NCBI GenBank assembly: GCA_965262175.1
Contig: CBDHES010000002.1
Coordinates: forward strand, 558,001 to 622,000
DNA from: CADEDH01 sp965262175
GTDB lineage: Bacteria; Actinomycetota; Acidimicrobiia; Acidimicrobiales; SZUA-35
DNA length: 64,000 nucleotides
Direction: 5' to 3'
The translations under genes were made by a program, and so were the position numbers. The notes below the pieces were generated by a model. The model was not told where the DNA came from and made no database searches. It saw only the letters and a program-made list of their open reading frames with translations. This document shows, piece by piece, positions 1 to 7,761 of the stretch. Position 1 is the stretch's first letter. Every line of letters starts with the position of its first letter.

Positions 1-22
1 GGCCAAACCGCGGTGAGACCAG

Positions 23-54
23 CTCGCCGCTCGGCGTGAGCGGCCGGCGGCGAG
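23..54. terminator. GC-rich inverted repeat before the first gene
   Basis: An 8-bp inverted repeat (23-30 with 47-54) encloses a smaller 5-bp hairpin. No T-run follows on either strand. It lies just before the aminotransferase gene and may end transcription from a gene left of the window. The assignment rests on symmetry only. Confidence 0.25.
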
Positions 55-70
55 CACCTAGAGTTCGTCC

Positions 71-1339
71 ATGAGTTCCGATCGGTATCCGTTCGTTCCC
101 GGACCGGCACCCCTCACGATCGCCGGCGGCAAGGGCAGCTACCTCCACACCAGCGACGGCCGGCGGATCCTCGACGGTGGCGGCGGCGCCATCGTCACCA
201 ACGTCGGCCACGGTCGACCGGAGGTCGCCGAGGCGGCCGCGGCCGCCCTGGAGCAGGGGGCTTACGTCGTGCCCGTGTGGGCCACCGAAGCCCGGATCCG
301 CCTGATCGACCGGATCCGGGACCGGTGGCTGCCGCCGAGCCTGACCCGATGCCTCCTCGTGTCGGGCGGCTCGGAGTCGGTGGACTCGGCGCTGAGGATC
401 GCCCGGCAGCATCACGTGGCTCGAGGTGACGTCGACCGGTGGAAGATGCTGGGGCGCGACGTCAGCTACCACGGCGCCACGCTCGGGACCCTGGCGGTCG
501 CCAACCATGATCGGCGCCGGGCCACCCTCGAACCGATGCTGCTCGATCTCCCCAAGATCAGCGCCACCGACATCGAGGCCGTGCGCAAGACGGTCGAGGC
601 CGAGGACCCCGCAACGATCGCCGCCATCATCGTCGAGCCGGTCAGCGGAGCGTCCGGCGGGGCCCTCGTCCCTCCCGACGACTACCTGCCCGGGCTGCGA
701 TCGATCTGCGACGAGCACGGGATCCTCCTGGTCGCCGACGAGGTCATGACCGGATTCGGGCGGACCGGTGCCCGTTTCGGCGTCGATCACGTCGATGTGG
801 TCCCCGACATCCTGGTTGGAGCGAAGGGGCTGGGCGGGGGGTACGTCCCGATCGGTGGTGTGTTCGCCACCGACGCCGTCGTCGAACCGATCTCGGACGC
901 CGGGCTGAACGTGATGTACTTCACCTTCTCGGGCTCCGATCTCGTCTGCGCCGTCGCCGATCGGGTGCTGACGATCATCGAGGACGAGGATCTGGTCCAC
1001 CGGGCCGCCGTCATGGGCGACAAGCTGGCGGCCATGCTCGACGATGCGTTGGCCGGCCACCCGAACGTGGCCGACCGACGAGGCCGGGGCCTCCTCCAGG
1101 GCATCGAGCTGACCCGCGACCCCGACACCGGGGCCGACTTCGGCGGTGCCCTCGCGCCCCAGGTGGTGGCCGAAGCCCTCGACCGGGGTTGTTGGATCTA
1201 CCCCGCCGGGTCCGGACCGGTCCCCGACGCGCTGCTGCTCGGCCCCCCGTTCACCGTGTCGACCTCGGAGCTGGAGACGATCGTCGAGGTGTGCGTCGCA
1301 GCGATCGACGCCGCGGTGGCGACGGTCGCCGCCCGCTAG
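71..1339 (+). CDS. Class III PLP-dependent aminotransferase
   Basis: A 422-residue fold-type I enzyme, a normal length for the acetylornithine/omega-amino acid transaminase group. The cofactor aspartate is in VADEVMTGFGRTG (Asp223) and the Schiff-base lysine is Lys252 in AKGLGGGYVP. The phosphate-binding stretch SGGSESVDSAL lies near residue 98. The amino donor cannot be read from sequence; family members act on omega-amino acids, diamines or beta-amino acids with pyruvate or 2-oxoglutarate. The ATG start is the first methionine after the upstream inverted repeat. The next gene starts 12 bp downstream on the same strand, so the two are probably co-transcribed. Confidence 0.93.
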   Translation: MSSDRYPFVPGPAPLTIAGGKGSYLHTSDGRRILDGGGGAIVTNVGHGRPEVAEAAAAALEQGAYVVPVWATEARIRLIDRIRDRWLPPSLTRCLLVSGGSESVDSALRIARQHHVARGDVDRWKMLGRDVSYHGATLGTLAVANHDRRRATLEPMLLDLPKISATDIEAVRKTVEAEDPATIAAIIVEPVSGASGGALVPPDDYLPGLRSICDEHGILLVADEVMTGFGRTGARFGVDHVDVVPDILVGAKGLGGGYVPIGGVFATDAVVEPISDAGLNVMYFTFSGSDLVCAVADRVLTIIEDEDLVHRAAVMGDKLAAMLDDALAGHPNVADRRGRGLLQGIELTRDPDTGADFGGALAPQVVAEALDRGCWIYPAGSGPVPDALLLGPPFTVSTSELETIVEVCVAAIDAAVATVAAR

Positions 1340-1351
1340 CGGGATCGAACG

Positions 1352-2176
1352 GTGCATCTCGTCGAGCTCGGCCAGGGCGTGTTCGCCTGGTGCCATCCCT
1401 CGCCCCGGTTCGGGGACTCCAACGTCGGCCTCGTGATCGACGCCGACGGTCTGACCGTGATCGACACCACGGCCACCCCCGAGCGGGGGGCAGCGGTCCG
1501 GATAGCGATCGAGGGCTTGACCGCCGACCTCGCCCTTCCGATCAAACGGGTCGTGCTGTCCTCGAGTCGGGTCGCCTTCAGCGGCGGGGGTGGTGCGTTC
1601 TGGCAGGCCGGCTTCTACGGCACCGAGGCGACCAGTGAGGCTCTCGACGTACCGGCCAACCCCGAGGCCCTCCGCCGCCTCCTCCCCCACCTCGAGGCGG
1701 CCTACGACGCCGAGTTCACGACCCGACCGATCACCCACACCGTTGGCGAACCGGCCCAGCTGACCGGTGCAGCGACCGGCCTCCCGTTGGCCGGCGAGTC
1801 CCCGGCCAACCTGGTGGTCCAGGTCGAGGGGGCGAAGGTCGCCTTCGCCGGCGCGCTGGCGTCGTTCGGGGTCACGCCGCTGGCTTTCGACGGCGATCCC
1901 TCGGCCTGGATCGAGTCACTGCTCGTCTTGCAGGAGACGTCCGACACGATCGTGCCGGGTCACGGCCTCCCCGGTGGGGCGGCCGACGTGACCGACCTGA
2001 TCGGCTACCTGACGGCCTGCGTGACCGCTCGGGGAGACGTGAACCGGATCGGCCCCGGACCGTGGGATGGATGGACCGACCGTCGCTTCGACAAGGTCAA
2101 CGTCGAGCGGGCCCATCGCCTGACCCACGGTGACACCGAGGTGCCCGCCGCGATGTACGAGCTGTTGGGCCTGTAG
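1352..2176 (+). CDS. Metallo-beta-lactamase-fold protein lacking the metal motif
   Basis: A 274-residue protein with the overall layout of MBL-fold hydrolases: an N-terminal beta-sandwich ending in LTVIDTTATPERG, a middle domain and a late IVPGHG motif. The usual HxHxDH metal-binding loop is absent. In its place, after VVLSSSR, the chain reads VAFSGGGGAF, and only the distal His of PGHG survives. Zinc hydrolase activity is therefore doubtful; a non-catalytic, binding or repurposed role is inferred. It starts with GTG at 1352, 12 bp after the aminotransferase stop, suggesting a shared transcript. Reading frame and codon use look intact, so this is not decay by frameshift. Confidence 0.75.
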   Translation: MHLVELGQGVFAWCHPSPRFGDSNVGLVIDADGLTVIDTTATPERGAAVRIAIEGLTADLALPIKRVVLSSSRVAFSGGGGAFWQAGFYGTEATSEALDVPANPEALRRLLPHLEAAYDAEFTTRPITHTVGEPAQLTGAATGLPLAGESPANLVVQVEGAKVAFAGALASFGVTPLAFDGDPSAWIESLLVLQETSDTIVPGHGLPGGAADVTDLIGYLTACVTARGDVNRIGPGPWDGWTDRRFDKVNVERAHRLTHGDTEVPAAMYELLGL

Positions 2177-2188
2177 GGGGCCGCGGGA

Positions 2189-2668
2189 TCAGACCAGCTG
2201 CTCCTCGACCCGTCCCAGTGCGTCGTCCTCGGTCACGTCGAGCGCGAACGACAGCTCGGAGACCAGGACCTTGCGGGCCTTGGTGTACATGTTCTTCTCG
2301 CCGGCCGAGAGGCCCTTGGCCTTCTCCCGAAGGGCGAGGTTCCGGACGACCTCGGCGACCTGGTAGACGTCGCCCGACTTGAGCTTCTCCTGGTGGTTCT
2401 TGAACCGGCGGCTCCAGTTGGCCGGTTCACGAACGTCCTTCTTGGCCAGGAGGACGAACAGGTCCTCCACGTCTTCGAGGCTGATCGGAGGCCGCATCCC
2501 GACCTCGTCGACCTTGTCGACCGGCACCCGGACCGTCAGGTCGTCATGAGCGGTCTTGAGGACGAAGTACTCCTTGGTCTCGCCTTGCAGCTCGACCATC
2601 TCCGTCTTCTCGATGATCGCTGCCCCATGGTGGGGGTAGACAACACGATCGCCAGCCTTGTAGGTCAT
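2189..2668 (-). CDS. carD: CarD family RNA polymerase-binding regulator
   Basis: A 159-residue CarD/CdnL-type protein. The N-terminal RNAP-interaction domain (about residues 1-65, with YKAGDRVVYPHHG) is followed by the helical DNA-binding domain containing the conserved region around REPANWSRRFK and LSAGEKNMYTKARKVL. In actinobacteria CarD stabilises open promoter complexes at rRNA and housekeeping promoters and is usually essential. I chose the ATG at 2668 because GAGGAG sits four bases upstream. A GTG five codons earlier lacks such a site. It converges with the MBL-fold gene, 12 bp away. Confidence 0.96.
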   Translation of the reverse strand: MTYKAGDRVVYPHHGAAIIEKTEMVELQGETKEYFVLKTAHDDLTVRVPVDKVDEVGMRPPISLEDVEDLFVLLAKKDVREPANWSRRFKNHQEKLKSGDVYQVAEVVRNLALREKAKGLSAGEKNMYTKARKVLVSELSFALDVTEDDALGRVEEQLV

Positions 2669-2745
2669 CGAACTCCTCGACACGCATCATCGGGGGGCCA
2701 CCGGCCCCAGGCCCGGGGGCCCCACGACCAATGATGGCTCATCTG

Positions 2746-2922
2746 TCAGAGAATCGCACCAAGGGCGCCGGCAACGGTTCCCAGGACCAGCATCGCGACG
2801 CAGAAGATGGCGAACCAGTAGGCGAACGGGTTCCGCTCCCTGAGGCTCGGGAACCGGTCGACGACCGGGTCGTTCTCCCCACCCGAATCCGTCGTCCGGC
2901 TCGTCCCGGGGCGCCTGGTCAC
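2746..2922 (-). CDS. 58-residue single-pass membrane peptide
   Basis: A short gene starting at a GTG that overlaps the stop of the upstream RDD gene as GTGA, a common sign of translational coupling. The peptide is polar for about 35 residues (with SLRERNPFAYW before the membrane) and then has one hydrophobic helix, FAIFCVAMLVLGTVAGALGA, ending at the C-terminus. I recognise no family. Position and coupling suggest a small partner or assembly factor of the RDD membrane protein, which is inference. Confidence 0.6.
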   Translation of the reverse strand: MTRRPGTSRTTDSGGENDPVVDRFPSLRERNPFAYWFAIFCVAMLVLGTVAGALGAIL

Positions 2923-3548
2923 TTCGTGCTGACCACGATCGTCGAGGCGATCTTGTCCCACACCGCCTGCCGCTGCGCGTCGGTGAAGAGGAACACGGTG
3001 CTGACGATGCCGACGATCAGCACCGCCGGGAAGGCGATCAGCGCCAGGAACGGGATGATCGAGCCCAGCACGTTGATCAGGGCGTAGGGGCCGATCCGCA
3101 TGACCGCCCCCTGGAGCTCGACCGGGCTGCGGTCGGGCTTCACCACCTTGAGGTTGAGGGCCATCTTGCCCAGGGTCTGGCCGTTGTTGGCCACCAGCAA
3201 CGCCTCGTAGGCCACGATCGCCACCGTGGTGAGCACACCGGCGGCGACGACGGCGCCGTAGCCGGCGTCGTTGAGCGAGTTGAGGTCGAAGCTGTTGATG
3301 CCGAAGATGGCGTTGACGACGACGCTGACGATGAACCACAGGATCCAGTCGATGAGCCGGGCCCCGATGCGCAGCGCCGGCTCGCCGAGATCCGATCCAC
3401 CGCCGGGAGCGCCGACATCGCCGCCGAGCCCGGGGACCGGCTGGGGGCTACCCTCCCACTTGGCGCCGTCCCAGTAGCGCTGGGTCCCGGGCGGATCACC
3501 TTGGGCGTAGTACCACCCGGGGGGCTGGGTCTGGGGGCTGTCGGACAT
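2919..3548 (-). CDS. DUF2510-RDD family membrane protein (copy A)
   Basis: A 209-residue protein. It opens with a DUF2510 motif (PPGWYYAQGDPPGTQRYWDG, residues about 9-28), an actinobacterial cytoplasmic module often placed before membrane domains. A Gly/Pro linker leads to an RDD domain with three hydrophobic segments between about residue 60 and the C-terminus (IGARLIDWILWFIVS at its start). RDD proteins are poorly characterised; some act in ion or solute transport. The gene overlaps the small membrane peptide gene at its 3' end by 4 bp. A paralogue lies immediately upstream. Confidence 0.88.
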   Translation of the reverse strand: MSDSPQTQPPGWYYAQGDPPGTQRYWDGAKWEGSPQPVPGLGGDVGAPGGGSDLGEPALRIGARLIDWILWFIVSVVVNAIFGINSFDLNSLNDAGYGAVVAAGVLTTVAIVAYEALLVANNGQTLGKMALNLKVVKPDRSPVELQGAVMRIGPYALINVLGSIIPFLALIAFPAVLIVGIVSTVFLFTDAQRQAVWDKIASTIVVSTK

Positions 3549-3593
3549 CGACGTCGTCTCCTGTCGTCTCGGGTTGGTGCAGGTCGGTTCGAC

Positions 3594-4220
3594 CTAGGCG
3601 TCGACCACGCTCAGGTCGAGGATCTTGTCGCTCAGCCGCTTCCTCTGCTCGTCCCACAGCGGCCAGAGGTAGTCGATGTAGCAGAACGAGCCGATCAGGC
3701 CGCCGAGCAGATACCGGACGAAGCAGCGCCCGGCGCCGATGGGAGCCCGGGTGTCGTCGGCGATCAGCATGATGCTCTGCTGCTGCTTGCCGATCGTCTG
3801 CCCGGTCCGACCCTGGCGGATGAAGAAGTTCCAGATCTGGAAGACCAGGCCGGGGACCACGGCGACGAGCACGAACACGATCGTGCCGAGGGTATTGCTG
3901 ATCGCGTTCGCCGCCAGACCGAGGAGGAACCCGACGATGACCCCGGCCAAGGCCACACCGAGGGTGGCGACGAAGTCGATGAGGTAGGCGACCAGGCGGG
4001 AGCCGAACGAAGCCGGAGCGCCCGACCCACCCGATCCGCCGTAGGAGATCTGCTGGCCGTAAGCGCCATAGGGAGCACCAGCTCCGGCATCGACCACCTG
4101 ATCCTGCGCTGCCTGGGGCCCGCCGACCCACTGTGCGCCATCCCAGTACCGCTGCGTGCCGGGCGGATCGCCTTGAGCGTGGTACCAGCCCGCCGGTTGA
4201 GAAGCTCCGCTCTGCGTCAC
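3594..4220 (-). CDS. DUF2510-RDD family membrane protein (copy B)
   Basis: A 208-residue paralogue of the adjacent copy A with the same order: DUF2510 motif (PAGWYHAQGDPPGTQRYWDG), Gly/Ala/Tyr-rich linker, RDD domain with SFGSRLVAYLIDFVATLG and QTIGKQQQSIML. I placed the start at the GTG at 4220 because GGAG lies a few bases upstream and the distance from start to the DUF2510 motif then matches copy A. Upstream in-frame ATGs would add an unrelated Arg-rich extension. The 45-bp gap between the copies suggests one operon from a local gene duplication. Confidence 0.86.
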   Translation of the reverse strand: MTQSGASQPAGWYHAQGDPPGTQRYWDGAQWVGGPQAAQDQVVDAGAGAPYGAYGQQISYGGSGGSGAPASFGSRLVAYLIDFVATLGVALAGVIVGFLLGLAANAISNTLGTIVFVLVAVVPGLVFQIWNFFIRQGRTGQTIGKQQQSIMLIADDTRAPIGAGRCFVRYLLGGLIGSFCYIDYLWPLWDEQRKRLSDKILDLSVVDA

Positions 4221-4450
4221 CTTGTCTCCATCTCTCCGGTTACCCTCCGTCCGGGCGTTGAGGAGCATAGTCGCCTCACCCGACGGTCGCCGCGCCGGTT
4301 GGCGCACTCTGGCGCCGCGGTGGCTCGGTCCCTCGCGCCCACGGCGCCCCACTGTAGGCGGCCGGCATCACCGACACGACCCCGCCCCGACCAGGGACGA
4401 CACCCCTGCTGCGACCGACCTCGGGCCGCCGGCGGTAGCTTGACCACTTC

Positions 4451-5476
4451 ATGAGCCGCACGATCCTCGTCACCGGTGGCGCCGGCTACATCGGCAGCCA
4501 CACCTCTGTCGTCATGGCCCAGCGGGGCTACGACGTCGTGATCGCCGACGACCTCTCGAACAGCTCGGTCAAGGCGGTGGAAACCGTCGGCCGTCTGACC
4601 GGGGCCGAGGTCACCTTCGAGCGAACCGATCTGACCGACCGGGCCGCCGTGGCCTCGTTGTTCGACCGCCACCCGATCGAGGGCGTCGTCCACTTCGCAG
4701 GGCTGAAGGCCGTCGGCGAGTCGGTGGAGCAGCCCCTGCGGTACTACCGGACGAACCTCGTGTCGACGATGAACCTGCTCGACGAGATGGCCGACCACGG
4801 GGTGTGGGATCTGGTGTTCTCGTCGTCGGCCACCGTCTATGGCGACCCCGAGGCGCTGCCGATCCCCGAGACGGCGGCCACCCGGCCGACCAACCCCTAC
4901 GGCCGTACCAAGCTGATGATCGAGGACATCTGCCGCGATGTCGCCGCGGCCGACGACCGGTGGCGGATCAGCCTGCTGCGCTACTTCAACCCGATCGGGG
5001 CCCACGCCAGCGGCGACATCGGCGAGGATCCCCGGGGCATCCCCAACAACCTCGTCCCGTTCGTGATGCAGGTCGCGGTCGGCCGCCGCGATCAGGTCAA
5101 CGTGTTCGGGGACGACTGGGACACACCGGACGGCTCGGGTGTACGTGACTACATCCACGTCGTCGACCTCGCCGAGGGGCACCTCGCGGCGCTGGATCAC
5201 CTCGAGGTGGGGTGCGAGGCGTTCAACCTGGGGACCGGCACCGGGACCTCGGTGTTCGAGGTCATCAAGACGACGGAGAACGTGAGCGGCAAGCCGATCC
5301 CGTTCGAGGTCATCGACCGCCGGTCGGGCGACATCGCCACCTCGCTGGCCGACCCCTCGAAGGCCAACGAGCGCCTGGAGTGGCGGGCAGACCGCAACAT
5401 CGAAGTCATGTTGACCGACGCCTGGCGCTGGCAATCGAAGCACCCCGAGGGCTACGACTCGCCCGACGGCTCCTGA
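4451..5476 (+). CDS. galE: UDP-glucose 4-epimerase
   Basis: A 341-residue extended short-chain dehydrogenase of typical GalE length. It interconverts UDP-glucose and UDP-galactose using bound NAD for envelope polysaccharide and galactose metabolism. The N-terminal NAD motif is GGAGYIGS (residues 9-16). The catalytic Ser region is SSSATVYG (124-131) and the Tyr/Lys pair is YGRTK (Tyr150, Lys154). The segment RYFNPIGAH is characteristic of GalE. Its 3' end overlaps the convergent ribokinase gene by 25 bp. Confidence 0.97.
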   Translation: MSRTILVTGGAGYIGSHTSVVMAQRGYDVVIADDLSNSSVKAVETVGRLTGAEVTFERTDLTDRAAVASLFDRHPIEGVVHFAGLKAVGESVEQPLRYYRTNLVSTMNLLDEMADHGVWDLVFSSSATVYGDPEALPIPETAATRPTNPYGRTKLMIEDICRDVAAADDRWRISLLRYFNPIGAHASGDIGEDPRGIPNNLVPFVMQVAVGRRDQVNVFGDDWDTPDGSGVRDYIHVVDLAEGHLAALDHLEVGCEAFNLGTGTGTSVFEVIKTTENVSGKPIPFEVIDRRSGDIATSLADPSKANERLEWRADRNIEVMLTDAWRWQSKHPEGYDSPDGS

Positions 5477-6402
5477 TCGTCGGCCCACGACCCGACCGCC
5501 CATCGCTCCGGGAGGGACGCCTGGGCGCCACGGGCGGTCACGGTGACGCCGGCTGCCCGCACGGCCCAGTTGGTGGCCTGGACGAGGTCGGCCCCCTCGA
5601 CGAGCGCCACCGCCAGCGCGCCGCAGAACGAGTCTCCGGCGGCCGTCGTGTCGACCGCCTGGACCCGAGCGGGAGGCACGACCACGAGATCGCGGTCGCT
5701 TCCGTTGCCGTCGTTGACCACGACCATCGCCCCCCGCTCGCCGAGTGTCACCACGACCGCTGGCACGTCGAGGGTCCGAGCCTGGTCGGCGACGACGTTG
5801 AGGTCGAGCGTCTCATCGGCCCCGGTCAGAGTTGCCAGCTCGCCCCGGTTGGGCACGACGATGTCGAACCCCCCGAGCTCGAAACCGGGCACGGCCGGTG
5901 CAGGGTTGAGGACGACCCGACCCCGGCACCGGCCGGGCAGGTCGGCCACGACCGCAGGGGGGATCTCGAGTTGAGCCAGGACGACCGGAGCGACGGCCAG
6001 GATCGGCGCTGCCCGGTCGAGGTCATCGGCGGTCACCCGATGGTTGGCACCGGAACTGACCACGATCGAGTTCTCCCCCCGAGCATCGACGGTGATGACC
6101 GCCAGGCCGGTCGGTGCCTCCGGTGTCGCCAGCACCGCCCGGAGATCGACCGAGTCGGCGGCCAGGCGATCCCGCAACCATCGACCATCGTCGTCGTCGC
6201 CGACACGTCCCACCAGGGCGACCCGGGCCCCGAGTCGGGCCGCAGCGACCGCCTGGTTCGCCCCCTTGCCACCGCCGCCCCGAAGCACGTCACCTCCGAG
6301 GACGGTCTCGCCGGGAGCCGGGAGGGTGTCGACCACGATCGAGAGGTCGACGTTGGCGCTGCCGACGACGGCGATGTCGACCTCGACCGGCGGGTCAGTC
6401 AT
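5452..6402 (-). CDS. rbsK: Ribokinase (PfkB family)
   Basis: A 316-residue PfkB sugar kinase that phosphorylates ribose to ribose-5-phosphate. Visible signatures are the N-terminal GSANVDL, the RGGGGKGANQAVAAARLG motif (about 41-58) and the C-terminal signature DTTAAGDSFCGAL with catalytic Asp257. Its ATG overlaps the stop of the nucleoside hydrolase gene upstream by 8 bp (6395-6402). Together the pair would turn nucleosides into base plus ribose-5-phosphate. The 3' end runs 25 bp into galE on the other strand. Confidence 0.94.
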   Translation of the reverse strand: MTDPPVEVDIAVVGSANVDLSIVVDTLPAPGETVLGGDVLRGGGGKGANQAVAAARLGARVALVGRVGDDDDGRWLRDRLAADSVDLRAVLATPEAPTGLAVITVDARGENSIVVSSGANHRVTADDLDRAAPILAVAPVVLAQLEIPPAVVADLPGRCRGRVVLNPAPAVPGFELGGFDIVVPNRGELATLTGADETLDLNVVADQARTLDVPAVVVTLGERGAMVVVNDGNGSDRDLVVVPPARVQAVDTTAAGDSFCGALAVALVEGADLVQATNWAVRAAGVTVTARGAQASLPERWAVGSWADDQEPSGES

Positions 6403-7348
6403 AGGCGGCGACCGCGTCGAGCAACAGCGCCAGGGCCCGTGGGTGGTCGAGGGTGTGGCCGTGCCACACGTTGCCCGACTCGTCGTCGACCCCGGCCGGC
6501 GGCCGCTGGTCGACGACGGTCATGCCACGGGTGATCGAGCCGGCCAGCTCGACCTGGACCCGCCGCAGGGTGTGGGCGATCGTCTCGGGATCGGTCACGG
6601 CGAGGACGGCGCAGGGGTCGTGGAGCCCGCCGACCCGATGCCCCCGGACAGCCCCGACCATGTCGAGGTAGGCGGCGACCAGATCGGCCAGGACACGCCC
6701 CCCGGTGGTGCCGATGCCCCGGAGCTGGTCGGCCAGAAGATCGTCGACGACGAACTGGTGGGTCAGGTCGAGGCCCGCCATCAGGATCCGCCCCCCGGCG
6801 GACAGGGCCGCCTCGGCCGCCTCGGGGTCGACCATGATGTTGAACTCGGCGACCGGGGTGTGGTTGCCGAACGTCGCCGAGCCACCCATGAAGCTGATGC
6901 CGGCCAGTCGGTCGGTCAGGTCCGGGGCCCGCCGGACGGCGAGCGCGACGTTGGTCAACGGGCCGGTGGCGACCAGCCACAGGCCCTCCTCGCCGCGGAT
7001 GGTCTCGACCAGGTAGTCGACGGCGTGGCCGTCGGCGGCCTGCCGTGTGAGGGGCGGCAGGTCTGGCCCGTCGAACCCGTGCTCACCGTGGATCTCCGGC
7101 GCGTGGCGGGGCGCGGCCACCAGCGGGCGCTCGGCACCGGCGAAGACCTCGACGTCCAACCCGAAGATCTGCGTGACCAGGAGGGCGTTCGTCGTGACGT
7201 CGGTCAGCGGGGCGTTGCCACCGACGGTGGTGATGCCGATGAGCTCGGATCGATGGTGGGCCAGGACGATCGCGGCCGCATCGTCGAGCCCGGGGTCACA
7301 GTCGAGGATGATCCGGGGCCGGTCGCCCCCCTGAGCCGCGGTGGTCAC
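6395..7348 (-). CDS. Inosine/uridine-preferring nucleoside hydrolase
   Basis: A 317-residue member of the IUNH family, which hydrolyses the N-glycosidic bond of nucleosides to give base and ribose. The calcium-binding signature DCDPGLDDA is at residues 16-24, and later family blocks include GGNAPLTDVTTNALL and FNIMVDPEAAE. Substrate preference (purine or pyrimidine) cannot be fixed from sequence. It overlaps rbsK by 8 bp, so the ribose released is probably phosphorylated by the next product. It sits 6 bp downstream of the DUF3039 gene. Confidence 0.95.
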   Translation of the reverse strand: MTTAAQGGDRPRIILDCDPGLDDAAAIVLAHHRSELIGITTVGGNAPLTDVTTNALLVTQIFGLDVEVFAGAERPLVAAPRHAPEIHGEHGFDGPDLPPLTRQAADGHAVDYLVETIRGEEGLWLVATGPLTNVALAVRRAPDLTDRLAGISFMGGSATFGNHTPVAEFNIMVDPEAAEAALSAGGRILMAGLDLTHQFVVDDLLADQLRGIGTTGGRVLADLVAAYLDMVGAVRGHRVGGLHDPCAVLAVTDPETIAHTLRRVQVELAGSITRGMTVVDQRPPAGVDDESGNVWHGHTLDHPRALALLLDAVAAYD

Positions 7349-7354
7349 CGACGT

Positions 7355-7618
7355 CTAGCCCTGATCGCCGGCGTCGCCGCCGCCGGAGCCGAGCTGCTCG
7401 AAAATCTCCTTGCAGGCCGGGCAGACCGGGTAACGATCGGGGTTGCGGGTCGGAACCCACTTCTTCCCGCAGAGGGCGACGACCGGCGTCCCCTCGACGG
7501 CGCTCTCGACGATCCGGTCCTTGCGGACGTAGTGGGCGAACCGGTCGTGGTCGCCGCCGTCGTCGAGCTCCGGCGTCCGCGCCGTCTCGGTGATCTCTAC
7601 GGTCTGCACGTCGCTCAT
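7355..7618 (-). CDS. DUF3039 zinc-ribbon-like protein
   Basis: An 87-residue protein matching the actinobacterial DUF3039 family by its block ALCGKKWVPTRNPDRYPVCP and CPACKEI. Cys50, Cys66 and Cys69 could contribute to a metal site. No function is established for the family. The protein is small, acidic at its N-terminus and has no membrane segment. It lies 6 bp upstream of the nucleoside hydrolase on the same strand and is divergent from the peroxiredoxin gene. Confidence 0.85.
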   Translation of the reverse strand: MSDVQTVEITETARTPELDDGGDHDRFAHYVRKDRIVESAVEGTPVVALCGKKWVPTRNPDRYPVCPACKEIFEQLGSGGGDAGDQG

Positions 7619-7710
7619 CTCGTCTCTCCCTGATCGGCGAACGCCCTCGCCGTGACGTCGACCCCCATGATCCCCTGGTTCGTCGACGGGCGCTGGATAG
7701 GGTCATCCTC

Positions 7711-7728
7711 GCCCGCCGAGCGGCGGGC
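7711..7728 (+). promoter_or_regulatory. Leader hairpin upstream of the peroxiredoxin gene
   Basis: A perfect 7-bp inverted repeat (7711-7717 with 7722-7728) with a four-base loop lies 33 bp before the peroxiredoxin ATG. It is in the divergent intergenic region. It could be a leader structure or an operator. There is no direct evidence for either. Confidence 0.3.
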
Positions 7729-7761
7729 TCCAACCCCCCTCACGAGGAGGAACCATCGACC

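Noticed and set aside
4268..4352. Longer N-terminus for DUF2510-RDD copy B
   Set aside because: The extra residues are Arg-rich and unlike copy A, and a GTG at 4220 has a proper ribosome-binding site.
3501..4454. Long plus-strand frames over the RDD genes and similar high-GC antisense frames elsewhere (for example 15898-18246 and 49314-50957)
   Set aside because: Their Arg/Gly/Asp-rich composition and lack of domains mark them as shadows of the recognised genes.
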